A stretch of DNA of 64,000 nucleotides from an uncultured Pelagibacteraceae bacterium. Its GTDB lineage: Bacteria; Pseudomonadota; Alphaproteobacteria; Pelagibacterales; Pelagibacteraceae. The stretch is taken from contig CABZNY010000002.1 in assembly GCA_902527265.1 (NCBI GenBank), positions 1 through 64,000 on the forward strand, read 5' to 3'. Made by a program: the position numbers and the translations under genes. Under the pieces are notes generated by a model. The model was given only the letters and a program-made list of their open reading frames with translations, was not told the DNA's origin and ran no database searches. This document shows, in pieces, positions 1-9,205 of this stretch; position 1 is the first letter of the stretch, and each line of letters opens with the position of its first letter.

Positions 1-1
1 A

Positions 2-1195
2 GCAGGAGCAAGTGGTATTGCTTGTGGAGTTGTAAGAAATAATTATTTTCAGCCTGCAATGAGAGAATTAATGGCTCATTCTGTTTCAGTTTGGGAAAGT
101 GATCCTAAAGCATTTAAATATAACGCAGTTGGTTATTTACAGATTTCACCAGAAGTAATGCATGCAGATGTTGCGACTATTTATGAACAACAAGAAGCAA
201 TTGGTTACGAATCTGAATTTATAGAAGGTGAAAAAGATTGCATGAAATATATGAAAGGTATGTTTGGTGATTGGCAAGCACAAGGCATAACTTCTGTTCT
301 TCATGAAAAAAAAGGTGGATACGCTTTTAATAAAGACTCAATTAAAGCACTTGAACATAAATCTACTTCAAATGGTGTTGAAGTAATGAAAGGTGTTAAA
401 GTCATTGGTTTTAAAAGAGGAAGTAATAGTAAAGCTGTTACAGGAGTTGAAACAGACAAAGGTACAATAGAGTGTGAACAAGTTGTTGTAGGTGCAGGAC
501 CTTGGGCTAGAGATTTTTGGAATATGTTAGAACTTCCTAAAACTGCAAATATTAAAGGTAAAGACGGTAAAATTCATGAAACAGATATGTGGAAATATTG
601 GATGCTTCAAGAAGGTGTACTTGGTGTAGAACCAGATTTTTTAAAAATGGATAACGGTGAACAGCCACCTGTAATTCATGTGGATTCAACAGCTCCATTA
701 TACTCAGATAAAACTAAAAAATTAATTACAGATAAAATTTGGGGAATATATTATAAACCAGATATTGAAGGACTTGGTGTTCAAGGTGGAACTTCACCTT
801 ACATAGTTGATAAACATTTTGATCAAGTAAATGTTGACCCATATGGAATAGAGTCCCCTGAGTATCAAACAACAGAAGCTTTTAATGATATGTGGTGTTC
901 AGCGTTAGCTCATTGTCAGAAAAGATTTGAGGGAAAATCAGATTTATATAGAAAAGGTCCTTCTGGTGGACTTGGATGTATGACACCAGATTCTTTTCCA
1001 ATTTTCGATAGATTTTTAGAAAATGTTTATATGATAGCAGACTCTAATCATGGTTATAAAATGATTGGAGTTGGAGAACTTGTTGCAAAAGAAATCCTTG
1101 GGACAGAGAGTGAATTATTAAAACCATTTAGATTCAACCGTTACGAGAAGGGTGAATTACACCCAACATCCAATAGTCCGTTTCCTTGGAGCTAA
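2..1195 (+). CDS. FAD-dependent oxidoreductase (DAO / sarcosine-dimethylglycine oxidase-like), 5' truncated by window edge
   Basis: Frame is open from base 2 (AGASGIACGVVRNNYFQPAMRELM...), upstream of the listed ORF start at 59; DAO-like motifs VVVGAGPWARDFW and GLGCMTPDSFPIFDR. Confidence 0.8.
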   Translation, partial: AGASGIACGVVRNNYFQPAMRELMAHSVSVWESDPKAFKYNAVGYLQISPEVMHADVATIYEQQEAIGYESEFIEGEKDCMKYMKGMFGDWQAQGITSVLHEKKGGYAFNKDSIKALEHKSTSNGVEVMKGVKVIGFKRGSNSKAVTGVETDKGTIECEQVVVGAGPWARDFWNMLELPKTANIKGKDGKIHETDMWKYWMLQEGVLGVEPDFLKMDNGEQPPVIHVDSTAPLYSDKTKKLITDKIWGIYYKPDIEGLGVQGGTSPYIVDKHFDQVNVDPYGIESPEYQTTEAFNDMWCSALAHCQKRFEGKSDLYRKGPSGGLGCMTPDSFPIFDRFLENVYMIADSNHGYKMIGVGELVAKEILGTESELLKPFRFNRYEKGELHPTSNSPFPWS

Positions 1196-1262
1196 TTTAT
1201 CTGAGTAGACAGATGTTTTATTTTCAGTTAACTTTTTGGTCTAAAAATTCTTAAGGGGGAAT

Positions 1263-2732
1263 ATGACTGATCTAGAGAAACATGTTAATCAACCAGGTAG
1301 AGCAAAATTAGTAAAACAAGTTAGAGCTAAAATAAATGAACTAAAAATTGATTATATTTTTTTTCAATTTATTTCAGTAACGGGAAGAGTTGTTGGTAAA
1401 GGAATTCCTGCAGATCATTGGGAAAGAACATGTGAAAAAGGTTTTCAATTAGTTTATGGAGCTACAGCTAACTTATTCTTAGATCGTCACAACAACTACA
1501 TTGGATACGGTCCTGAAGCTAAAGAGTTGGTTGGAATACCTGACCCAGAAACTTTTTGCCAGTTACCTTGGGATAAAAAAGTTGCCAGAGTTTTTGTAAC
1601 TTGTTTTAGAAATAGAGAAGAAAGAGAAAATCCAGGTGGTCACTTAACATCTGATTGTAGAGGTAATTTAAGAATTATAGCTAAAGAATTTAAGAAAAAA
1701 CATGGTTACCAACTGAGAGTTGGAACTGAACCAGAAATGATGTGGTTAACTAGAAACGATGATGGTACTCCTACTGGAAAAGGTTTTTCTAAACCATATT
1801 GTTATCACATTGATCAGTTCGAGTCTTTAAGACCAGTTTTTATGAAAGTAATGGAATATGCTAGAGCTATGGGCTTTGATATGATTCAAGGTGATCATGA
1901 AGACGCTCCTGGACAACTAGAACTAAACTGGATGTATGATGATGTTTTAAGAAATGCAGATAGGTTATCTACTTACAGACAAATTTGTGCTCAGGTTGCA
2001 AGAGAATTTAATTTAATTGCTTGCTTTATGACAAAACCTTTTATGGGAGTTTCTGCAAGTGGTTGTCATACAAATATGTCTTTGTGGACAGGTGGAAAAG
2101 ATAAGGTAAATAAATTAGGTCATAAGTCTCTGCCAGGTATGGATGAAGTTTTCAGTTATGTAGAAGGTGGTACTAATACATTTATGCCAGATACTAAAGA
2201 TGTCCAGTTGCCAGGAAAAATTGGTTTGAAATCTATTGGAGGTGTAATGAAACACTTACCTGCTTTAACAGCTATTGGTTCATCAACGGTTAACTCATAC
2301 AGAAGACTTTGGGATCAAGGTTTTTGGGCACCTGTTTATGCAGATTGGGGATACCAAAATAGAACTTGTGGGTTGAGAGTTTCTGCTCCAGGAAGATTTG
2401 AATACAGATCTGTAGATTCAATGCATAATCCATATTTAATGGGAGCAAGTTTATTAAAAGCTTTTGATGATGGAATAACAAATAATATTGATCCTGGAAA
2501 ACCTGAGTCTAGAAATATTTATGAAGCTCAAAAAGCTGGAAAGAATGTTAAAAAATTACCTTTAAGTCTTGGAGAAGCGTTAGATCGTTTAGCGGATGAC
2601 AAAGTTATTCAATCTGCTATGCCCGATGAAATGTATAAAATTTTTCATTGGTATAAGAATGATGAGTGGGAAAGATTTTTAGGAGCAACAACTCAATGGG
2701 ATCTAGATACTTATTTGGATTGCCTACCATAA
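1263..2732 (+). CDS. gmaS: Glutamine synthetase family protein, GlnT / gamma-glutamylmethylamide synthetase-like (module 1)
   Basis: 489 aa; GS catalytic-domain motifs (GTEPEMMW, QGDHEDAPGQLELNW, GCHTNMSLW, APGRFEYRSVD); strong SD AAGGGGG; next to mgsABC-like genes. Confidence 0.75.
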   Translation: MTDLEKHVNQPGRAKLVKQVRAKINELKIDYIFFQFISVTGRVVGKGIPADHWERTCEKGFQLVYGATANLFLDRHNNYIGYGPEAKELVGIPDPETFCQLPWDKKVARVFVTCFRNREERENPGGHLTSDCRGNLRIIAKEFKKKHGYQLRVGTEPEMMWLTRNDDGTPTGKGFSKPYCYHIDQFESLRPVFMKVMEYARAMGFDMIQGDHEDAPGQLELNWMYDDVLRNADRLSTYRQICAQVAREFNLIACFMTKPFMGVSASGCHTNMSLWTGGKDKVNKLGHKSLPGMDEVFSYVEGGTNTFMPDTKDVQLPGKIGLKSIGGVMKHLPALTAIGSSTVNSYRRLWDQGFWAPVYADWGYQNRTCGLRVSAPGRFEYRSVDSMHNPYLMGASLLKAFDDGITNNIDPGKPESRNIYEAQKAGKNVKKLPLSLGEALDRLADDKVIQSAMPDEMYKIFHWYKNDEWERFLGATTQWDLDTYLDCLP

Positions 2733-2754
2733 ACAAATTTAGTTAAGGAGAAAT

Positions 2755-3696
2755 ATGTGCGGAATAGCTGGTCTTATTCATAGAGGAAAATCCTCTAATG
2801 TAGGAAATGAATTACAAGCAATGCTTCAAGCTTTAAAGCATAGAGGACCTGACTCCACAGGTTACGCTCTATATGCAGATAATGATGGTGAAAACTTCAT
2901 AATGAGATTCAAGGTTGGAGAAAATGTTGGTGAAGGTAGTTCCTCCGTAAATGAAGATGAAAGTGTTTATGATAAGAGGAAAGAGCTTGTAGACGATATG
3001 TTAAAAAACCTTGGTGCAAAAGTATTAAAAGAAGAAAAACTAACTCCATATTCCTACAGATATGAAATGAAATATGACGACGATTTAATGGATTTTTCAA
3101 AGAAAATTGAGAGCATTGAAAGTGTAGAAATTTTATCAATTGGTAAATCACTTGAATTAATTAAAGATTTAGGAGATGCACAAGCAGTTTTAGATAGATA
3201 TGATCTAGGAAAAGTAACAGGAACACATGCTATAGGTCATGCTAGAATGGCAACTGAGTCTGGAGTAGATATTAAATCTGCCCATCCATTTTGGGGTTAT
3301 CCGTTTAGTGATGTATCAGTTGTGCATAACGGTCAATTAACTAATTACTGGAATAATAGAAGAGTGTTGGAGAACAAAGGCATGAGATTTATGTCTGAAT
3401 GTGACTCTGAGTTGATAGCTGTTTATTTAGCAGAAAAAATGAGAAATGGAGCAACATTAGAAGAAGGCATGAAGGATAGTTTGTCAGGTTTAGATGGAGT
3501 GTTTACATATTTTGTTGCAACGAAAGATTCTTTGGGAATGGCTAAAGATACAATGGCAGCAAAACCATTAGTCTTATACGAGTCAGATGATTTAGTTGCT
3601 ATGGGCTCTGAGGAAATAGCAATAAGATCTATCTTGCCACAAGAAATAGATACATATGATCCATTTGATGGAGAGGTAAAAGTATGGCAAATTTAA
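2755..3696 (+). CDS. mgsA: Class-II glutamine amidotransferase-like subunit, N-methylglutamate synthase subunit A / GlxB-like (module 1)
   Basis: Starts MCGIAGL (Cys2 nucleophile), LKHRGPDSTGYA, GHARMATES, VVHNGQLTNY; SD AAGGAG. Confidence 0.78.
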   Translation: MCGIAGLIHRGKSSNVGNELQAMLQALKHRGPDSTGYALYADNDGENFIMRFKVGENVGEGSSSVNEDESVYDKRKELVDDMLKNLGAKVLKEEKLTPYSYRYEMKYDDDLMDFSKKIESIESVEILSIGKSLELIKDLGDAQAVLDRYDLGKVTGTHAIGHARMATESGVDIKSAHPFWGYPFSDVSVVHNGQLTNYWNNRRVLENKGMRFMSECDSELIAVYLAEKMRNGATLEEGMKDSLSGLDGVFTYFVATKDSLGMAKDTMAAKPLVLYESDDLVAMGSEEIAIRSILPQEIDTYDPFDGEVKVWQI

Positions 3697-4538
3697 AAAC
3701 AACAGAAAAAAAAACCAAAGCCCAATCAATGGGACTTCATACTGAAGTTCTTACAGGCAAAACTCAACAAAAATTTTTTAATCCTGATGAGGCAGAAAAC
3801 TTTTACTATTGGGGAACTTATGATGTTGATTTTAATAAAAGAATTGACCTTGATGTAAATGATCTAGACTGCAAAGAGGCAAACAAAAAAATTGATGAGC
3901 TTATGAGTCAAGGCTATGGAACAATAGTTATAAAGAACCCACAAGGAAAACATAGTTTAGGTGTTGGGGTGCTAAATAAATTAAATTTAATATTTGAAGG
4001 AAGTCTGGGTTATTTTGGTGTTGGTTCTATTGACGGTCCAACTGTAAGAATTAATGGTAGAGTTGGATGGTCGTGTGCAGAAAATATGATGGCAGGAAAA
4101 GTAGTAATAGAAAAAAATGCAGGATCATGTTTTGGTGCAGCAGTTAGAGGTGGAGACTTAATATGTAAAGGTAGCGTTGGTGCTAGAACAGGAATTGATC
4201 AAAAAGGTGGAACAATTATTGTTGGTGGTGACGCTGGAGCATTTACTGGCTTTATGATGCAAAGAGGAAGGATAATAATTTTAGGTAATGTCGGTATAAA
4301 CCTTGGAGACTCTATGTATGATGGAACTATTTATGTGGGTGGAAAAATTGGGTCATTTGGAAGTGATGCGATTGAGTCACCTATGACAAAAAGTGATATA
4401 GATTGGATTAGAAGAAAACTTAAAGTCGCTGAAATTGGCGGAAATTTTGATATTTCAAAGATGACAAAAGTAGTTGCAGGTAAAAAACTCTGGAACTATG
4501 ACGCTTTAGAACCAACTGAGAAAAAAGGAGCAATTTAA
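3684..4538 (+). CDS. mgsB: GXGXG-domain protein, N-methylglutamate synthase subunit B / GlxC-like (module 1)
   Basis: Repeated GXGXG beta-helix pattern (GSLGYFGVGS, GRVGWSCAENMMAGKVVIEKNAGSCFGAAVRGG...). Confidence 0.78.
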   Translation: MANLKTTEKKTKAQSMGLHTEVLTGKTQQKFFNPDEAENFYYWGTYDVDFNKRIDLDVNDLDCKEANKKIDELMSQGYGTIVIKNPQGKHSLGVGVLNKLNLIFEGSLGYFGVGSIDGPTVRINGRVGWSCAENMMAGKVVIEKNAGSCFGAAVRGGDLICKGSVGARTGIDQKGGTIIVGGDAGAFTGFMMQRGRIIILGNVGINLGDSMYDGTIYVGGKIGSFGSDAIESPMTKSDIDWIRRKLKVAEIGGNFDISKMTKVVAGKKLWNYDALEPTEKKGAI

Positions 4539-5932
4539 TGGCAAAGAAAAAAAACGGAAAATCAAATGGTCATTCCAATGGGAATGGTGGTAGTGAATTT
4601 TCAAAAAGAAATAAAAGTTTACTAGGTTATAACGCTATATTTACACCAGAAGTAATCGACGACATTCACATTAAAGCTCAGCTAGGAAGATACCGAATGA
4701 GAGGTATGGCTCTAATGAAAAAAATTCCTACATTTGACGATTTAGTTTTTTTACCTGGAACTCTTACAAGATTTGTAATCGAAGGTTACAGAGAAAAATG
4801 TGAAACGAAAACTATTATCGGTCCAAGATGTGAAAATCCAGTGGAATTAGATATTCCAGTTTATATAACGGGTATGAGTTTTGGAGCTTTGTCTTATGAG
4901 GCAAAAACAGCACTTGCAAGAGGAGCAACCATGGCAGGTAGCGCAACATGTTCAGGTGAAGGTGGAATGATACCTGACGAAAGAAGATATTCAGAAAAAT
5001 GGTACTATCAATGTATTCAATCAAGATATGGATTTAATCCTCATCATGCACAACTTGCTGATGGAATTGAAGTTTTCATTGGTCAAGGACAAAAAGTTGG
5101 GATGGGTGGTCACTTGATGGGTCAAAAAGTTACTGACCAAGTAGCAGAGATGAGATCATTGCCAGCTGGTATTGATCAAAGATCTCCTGCAAGACATCCT
5201 GATTGGCTAGGACCAGATGACTTAGCTTTAAAAGTTCAAGAGCTAAGAGAGTTAACAAAAAATAAAGTTCCAATACAATTAAAACTTGGAGCAGCAAAAG
5301 TTTATGATGATGTTCGTATGGCAGCAAAATGTGATCCGGACTCTATTTATCTGGACGGTATGGAAGGTTCAACAGGTGCTGGTCCGCACATAGCAGCAGC
5401 AAACACAGGTATACCTGGTATAGCTGCAATTAGAGAAGCAAGAAGAGCAATAGATGATGTTGGAAAAACTGGAAAAGTTACTCTTATTTATGCAGGTGGT
5501 GTTAGAGATGGAGCTGACATGGCAAAAGCATTAGCTCTTGGAGCAGATGCTATTGCTATAGGTACGGGTGCTATGATTGCACTAAACTGTAATAAAGAAA
5601 TTCCAGAGTCTAATTTTGAAAAAGAAATGGGAGTGCCAGCAGGTCATTGTTATCACTGTCATACTGGTCGTTGCCCAGTTGGTGTTGCTACTCAGGATCC
5701 TAAGTTGAGAAAAAGACTAAACCCTGATGAGGCAGCTCTTAGAGTATATAATTACTTACATACCATGACGCTAGAAGCTCAATTATTAGCTAGAGCTTGT
5801 GGTAAAACAAATATCCATTCATTAGAGCCAGAAGATATGGCAGCTTTAACAATGGAAGCTTCTGCTTTAGCAAAAGTACCGCTATCTGGAACAAATCACA
5901 CAGTAGGAGTTGACGATTTTCATAAAATATAA
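4538..5932 (+). CDS. mgsC: FMN-binding glutamate synthase-like protein, N-methylglutamate synthase subunit C / GlxD-like, Fe-S cysteines present (module 1)
   Basis: ITGMSFGALSYEAKTALARGA, GVRDGADMAKALALGADAIAIG, CYHCHTGRCPVGVATQ; start overlaps the mgsB stop. Confidence 0.82.
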   Translation: MAKKKNGKSNGHSNGNGGSEFSKRNKSLLGYNAIFTPEVIDDIHIKAQLGRYRMRGMALMKKIPTFDDLVFLPGTLTRFVIEGYREKCETKTIIGPRCENPVELDIPVYITGMSFGALSYEAKTALARGATMAGSATCSGEGGMIPDERRYSEKWYYQCIQSRYGFNPHHAQLADGIEVFIGQGQKVGMGGHLMGQKVTDQVAEMRSLPAGIDQRSPARHPDWLGPDDLALKVQELRELTKNKVPIQLKLGAAKVYDDVRMAAKCDPDSIYLDGMEGSTGAGPHIAAANTGIPGIAAIREARRAIDDVGKTGKVTLIYAGGVRDGADMAKALALGADAIAIGTGAMIALNCNKEIPESNFEKEMGVPAGHCYHCHTGRCPVGVATQDPKLRKRLNPDEAALRVYNYLHTMTLEAQLLARACGKTNIHSLEPEDMAALTMEASALAKVPLSGTNHTVGVDDFHKI

Positions 5933-5934
5933 TT

Positions 5935-6342
5935 ATGCCAAAGAAAAAAAGTAAAAAATCGAGCAAAAAAACAGTTAAAGGTCAGTTAGGTAAAAAGAAA
6001 GAGACTGCTCGAGAAAAGATGATAGGTCAAACTATTGGTTATAGGTATGATGTAAATTTATTGCCAGACTATTCAAGAATAACTCCTTTCCTAAAAAAAT
6101 ATATCGAAGCAATGGGTTGGGATGATTTAAATTGGTTGGAAGATGTTCACATGGGGTATGAAGAAGATAGACCTGCAGTTTTTGACAGAAACGCAAATGG
6201 TTGGGTAACTATTCCAAAAAAAATTAAATTACCAAATAACCAACAAGATAGAGACATGATAGCAAGAGAACTATTGGTAAAATTTCAAATGTCTCCAAAT
6301 CACCCATTAGTAGATTTAAAAAAAGCGTATCGGAAATTTTAG
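5935..6342 (+). CDS. Hypothetical protein with Lys-rich N-terminus, encoded directly after mgsC-like gene
   Basis: 135 aa ORF, 2 nt after the upstream stop, same strand; no family recognised. Confidence 0.7.
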   Translation: MPKKKSKKSSKKTVKGQLGKKKETAREKMIGQTIGYRYDVNLLPDYSRITPFLKKYIEAMGWDDLNWLEDVHMGYEEDRPAVFDRNANGWVTIPKKIKLPNNQQDRDMIARELLVKFQMSPNHPLVDLKKAYRKF

Positions 6343-6476
6343 AATCACCAACAATTTATATATACCTATAGTTGTAATATTATAAATTTTTATTGATACA
6401 ATTGTTTTATTTAAGATTGATCCAATAATTCGAAATAATAATATTTAAATAATTTGTTTAAACAATTGGAGGTTAA

Positions 6477-7877
6477 ATGACTGACGAACTAGGTGCATTG
6501 ACAACCATATTTACAGAATTTTACTATTGGATAACAGTAGTACTAATGTTTCTTATCCACGTTGGATTCTGTATGTATGAAGTTGGAGCTTCCCGATACA
6601 AACATCATCAACATACATTAATGAAAAATACAATGCTGATTCCTTTAGTAACAGTAACTTGGTTTTTATTTGGTTGGTGGATTTATTGGGCATTTCCAAC
6701 TGGACCAGGTCTTGCACCATCAATAATGAATGAAAGCGCAGCGCTAATTACAGATGACTCTGCTTTTAGTGCTAAGTGGTATCTGCCAAATAGTGAATTG
6801 ATGGCAGTAAACTTAGGAGATCATATTAGTGGAGTATTTTGGGCTGCATTTTTACTTTTCTCATGGACAGCTGCATCCATTGTATCAGGTGCTGTAATTG
6901 AAAGAATTACTACTTTTGCTTTTGGAATTCTTGCGATTGCAATTGGATCTGTATTTTGGAGTATAGATGCTGCATGGGGATGGCACTTTGACGGATGGAT
7001 GTTGAAGATACTCGGTTACCATGATGCTTATGCCTCAGGTGTAATTCACGCAGTTGCTGGTGGATTTGCTTTAGGGGTACTTGCTGTTTTAGGACCAAGA
7101 ATTGGAAAATTTTCATCAAGCGGTGAACCTAGAAATATAGGACCTAGAAATCCTTGGCTAGTAACTATTGGATTATTCTTAATTTATACTGGTTTTTGGG
7201 GATTTTATGCTGCTTGTAATATTCCAATTTATGATCTTGGACCTGAGTATGGCATGGAAGGTGTAACCTACTTTACCGCAACAACAATTTATGTAACGCC
7301 AACCACACTTAGTGGAATAACAATGAACTTTTTAATGTCTCTCTCAGGAGGATTATTAGCAGGTTATGTTGTTTCCAAAGGTGATCCTTTCTGGACTTAC
7401 TCAAGTGGTTTAGCCGGAATAATTTGTGCGTCTGCAGGAAATGACCTTTATCATCCAATACAATCTTTGATAATTGGAATGATTGGTGTCGTTATAGCTT
7501 ACAAAATGCATTACTGGGTTGAACGAAGGTTCAAAATTGATGATGCAGTTGGAGCAGTAGCAGTTCATGGTTACGCTGGGTTTGCAGGACTTGTGATATG
7601 CGGTTTTGTATTAAATGGATACCCTTCTTCAGGATACAGTGTTGGTGCTATGTGGGATGGAACTACATACGCTGCAATAAATCCTTTAGGAATGTTCATA
7701 GGTGCAATAATCATGTTCTTTGTCCTTGGTATGATCCCAGGCTACATTATAGCAAAAGTGTTAAATGGTATTGGCAAACTCAGAATCCCGAGAGAAGTTG
7801 AGTTGGCTGGTTTGGACTACCAAATAATGGAGGAAGCAAAAGAAGACGAACGCACTGTTGCTTCTTCTAGTAGTTAA
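6477..7877 (+). CDS. amt: Ammonium transporter (Amt family)
   Basis: Polytopic 466 aa; Amt-like segments DAAWGWHFDGWMLKILGYHDAYASGVIHAVAGGFALG and DDAVGAVAVHGYAGFAGL; SD GGAGG. Confidence 0.85.
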   Translation: MTDELGALTTIFTEFYYWITVVLMFLIHVGFCMYEVGASRYKHHQHTLMKNTMLIPLVTVTWFLFGWWIYWAFPTGPGLAPSIMNESAALITDDSAFSAKWYLPNSELMAVNLGDHISGVFWAAFLLFSWTAASIVSGAVIERITTFAFGILAIAIGSVFWSIDAAWGWHFDGWMLKILGYHDAYASGVIHAVAGGFALGVLAVLGPRIGKFSSSGEPRNIGPRNPWLVTIGLFLIYTGFWGFYAACNIPIYDLGPEYGMEGVTYFTATTIYVTPTTLSGITMNFLMSLSGGLLAGYVVSKGDPFWTYSSGLAGIICASAGNDLYHPIQSLIIGMIGVVIAYKMHYWVERRFKIDDAVGAVAVHGYAGFAGLVICGFVLNGYPSSGYSVGAMWDGTTYAAINPLGMFIGAIIMFFVLGMIPGYIIAKVLNGIGKLRIPREVELAGLDYQIMEEAKEDERTVASSSS

Positions 7878-7888
7878 AGGAGGATGAT

Positions 7889-8116
7889 ATGGCTACAGTA
7901 TCTAATTGGATAGATCACTTAAATAAACCTGCAGAGGATGTGGCGGGTGCTATTTATCCAGGAGTAGGATCAGAAGGTATATTAGTTCTTATACTTGCTG
8001 TTATTTGGATAGGTTGGACAGTTGTAAGCTCAAAACAAGAAAGTGATAAACTTTCTAAGCTTGCAAGAAGAAGACCAAGTTCAAATGCATGGAAGAGTAA
8101 TATTACCGATGGATAA
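7889..8116 (+). CDS. Small single-TM protein downstream of amt
   Basis: 75 aa, strong SD AAAGGAGG, hydrophobic segment ILVLILAVIWIGWTVV. Confidence 0.65.
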   Translation: MATVSNWIDHLNKPAEDVAGAIYPGVGSEGILVLILAVIWIGWTVVSSKQESDKLSKLARRRPSSNAWKSNITDG

Positions 8117-8128
8117 ATAAAAAAAGAT

Positions 8129-8156
8129 AAGGGCGCATTAATTTAGATGCGCCCTT
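8129..8156. terminator. GC-rich stem-loop, probable terminator after the module-1/amt operon
   Basis: aagggcgcat-taatttag-atgcgccctt: 10-bp perfect stem, 8-nt loop, short T run after on + strand. Confidence 0.65.
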
Positions 8157-8164
8157 TACAAAGT

Positions 8165-8317
8165 ATGGACGAAGAAAAAAAAAATCTCAACAAAACACCA
8201 AGTAAAATGGCTAGATTAACATGGCCTAAATCTAAATATGGTGTCTATGCCGCAATCATTATTATTGTTATAATTAATGTGCTTTACTATAAAGACCAAT
8301 TATTATCACTAATTTAA
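8165..8317 (+). CDS. Putative 50-aa single-TM microprotein (below the ORF-track length cutoff)
   Basis: ATG at 8165: MDEEKKNLNKTPSKMARLTWPKSKYGVYAAIIIIVIINVLYYKDQLLSLI, stop TAA 8315-8317; fills most of the amt/mgsA2 gap; charged N-term plus hydrophobic helix. Confidence 0.45.
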   Translation: MDEEKKNLNKTPSKMARLTWPKSKYGVYAAIIIIVIINVLYYKDQLLSLI

Positions 8318-8326
8318 AACAAATTT

Positions 8327-9205
8327 ATGTGTGGCATCGTTGGAATTTATCTAAAATCTAAAAAGTTTGAAAAATCTTTAGGAGGGATGCTTTCTAAAAT
8401 GTTAGTCAGTATGGAATCTAGGGGTCCTGACAGTGCAGGTTTTGCAATTTATAATAGTGATAAAAATAAAATTTATAAATATTCTGTTTGTTTAAATGAA
8501 ATGAGTTTTGAAAAATTCAAAAAGGAAATTAAAAAGAAAGTAAAATTTACAACTATAGAAAAGAATTCCGACCACATAATTTTAAAATCTATTGAAAAAC
8601 CTAACAAAATTCTCCCTATTTTAGAGAGTTTTGCGGAAATATCACTAGTTGGTTACGGAAAATCAATTGAAATTTTTAAACAAGTTGGAAGTCCAAGTAA
8701 TGTTGTAAAAAAGTTTAATCTAGATAATTTTTCAGGAACTCATGCGATTGGCCATACGCGAATGGCAACAGAAAGTGCAATTACTACAAATGGATCTCAC
8801 CCCTACTCTACAGGAGAAGATGAATGTTTGGTTCATAACGGATCGCTATCTAATCACAATAACTTAAGAAGGAAATTGAAAAAAAATGGTTCTAAGTTTA
8901 ATTCTGAAAATGACACTGAAGTTGCAGCTGGATATATCTCCGATAGTCTTAAAAATAGAAACTTAAAACAAACTTTAAAAAAAGGATTAAGCGAACTAGA
9001 TGGGTTCTACACTTTTATTGCAGGAACTCACAGTGGTTTCGCAGTTCTTCGTGATGAGATAGCATGTAAACCTGCAGTAATAGCTGAAACAAAAGATTAT
9101 GTTGCTATTTGTTCTGAGTTTCAAGCAATGGCACATATGCCTAATGTTAACAATGCAAAAATTTTTGAACCTGAGCCAGGTATAGTTTATTCTTGGGGAA
9201 AATAA
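8327..9205 (+). CDS. Class-II glutamine amidotransferase-like subunit (module 2)
   Basis: MCGIVGIY, MESRGPDSAGFA, GHTRMATES, LVHNGSLSNH; paralog of 2755..3696. Confidence 0.77.
   Translation: MCGIVGIYLKSKKFEKSLGGMLSKMLVSMESRGPDSAGFAIYNSDKNKIYKYSVCLNEMSFEKFKKEIKKKVKFTTIEKNSDHIILKSIEKPNKILPILESFAEISLVGYGKSIEIFKQVGSPSNVVKKFNLDNFSGTHAIGHTRMATESAITTNGSHPYSTGEDECLVHNGSLSNHNNLRRKLKKNGSKFNSENDTEVAAGYISDSLKNRNLKQTLKKGLSELDGFYTFIAGTHSGFAVLRDEIACKPAVIAETKDYVAICSEFQAMAHMPNVNNAKIFEPEPGIVYSWGK

Noticed and set aside
1199-1214. atctg-agtaga-cagat hairpin between the FAD oxidoreductase and GS genes
   Set aside because: Only a 5-bp stem and no clear T tract; too weak to call a terminator.
6343-6476. Possible riboswitch/leader RNA upstream of amt
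   Set aside because: 134-nt AT-rich spacer with no convincing conserved secondary structure by eye; could simply hold a promoter.
9193-9205. Apparently identical 13-nt A/B gene overlaps in both modules (3684-3696 and 9193-9205)
   Set aside because: The module-2 overlap depends on a TTG start at 9193. An ATG at 9205 overlapping the stop (TAATG) is more plausible, so the matching overlap length is probably an ORF-caller artefact.
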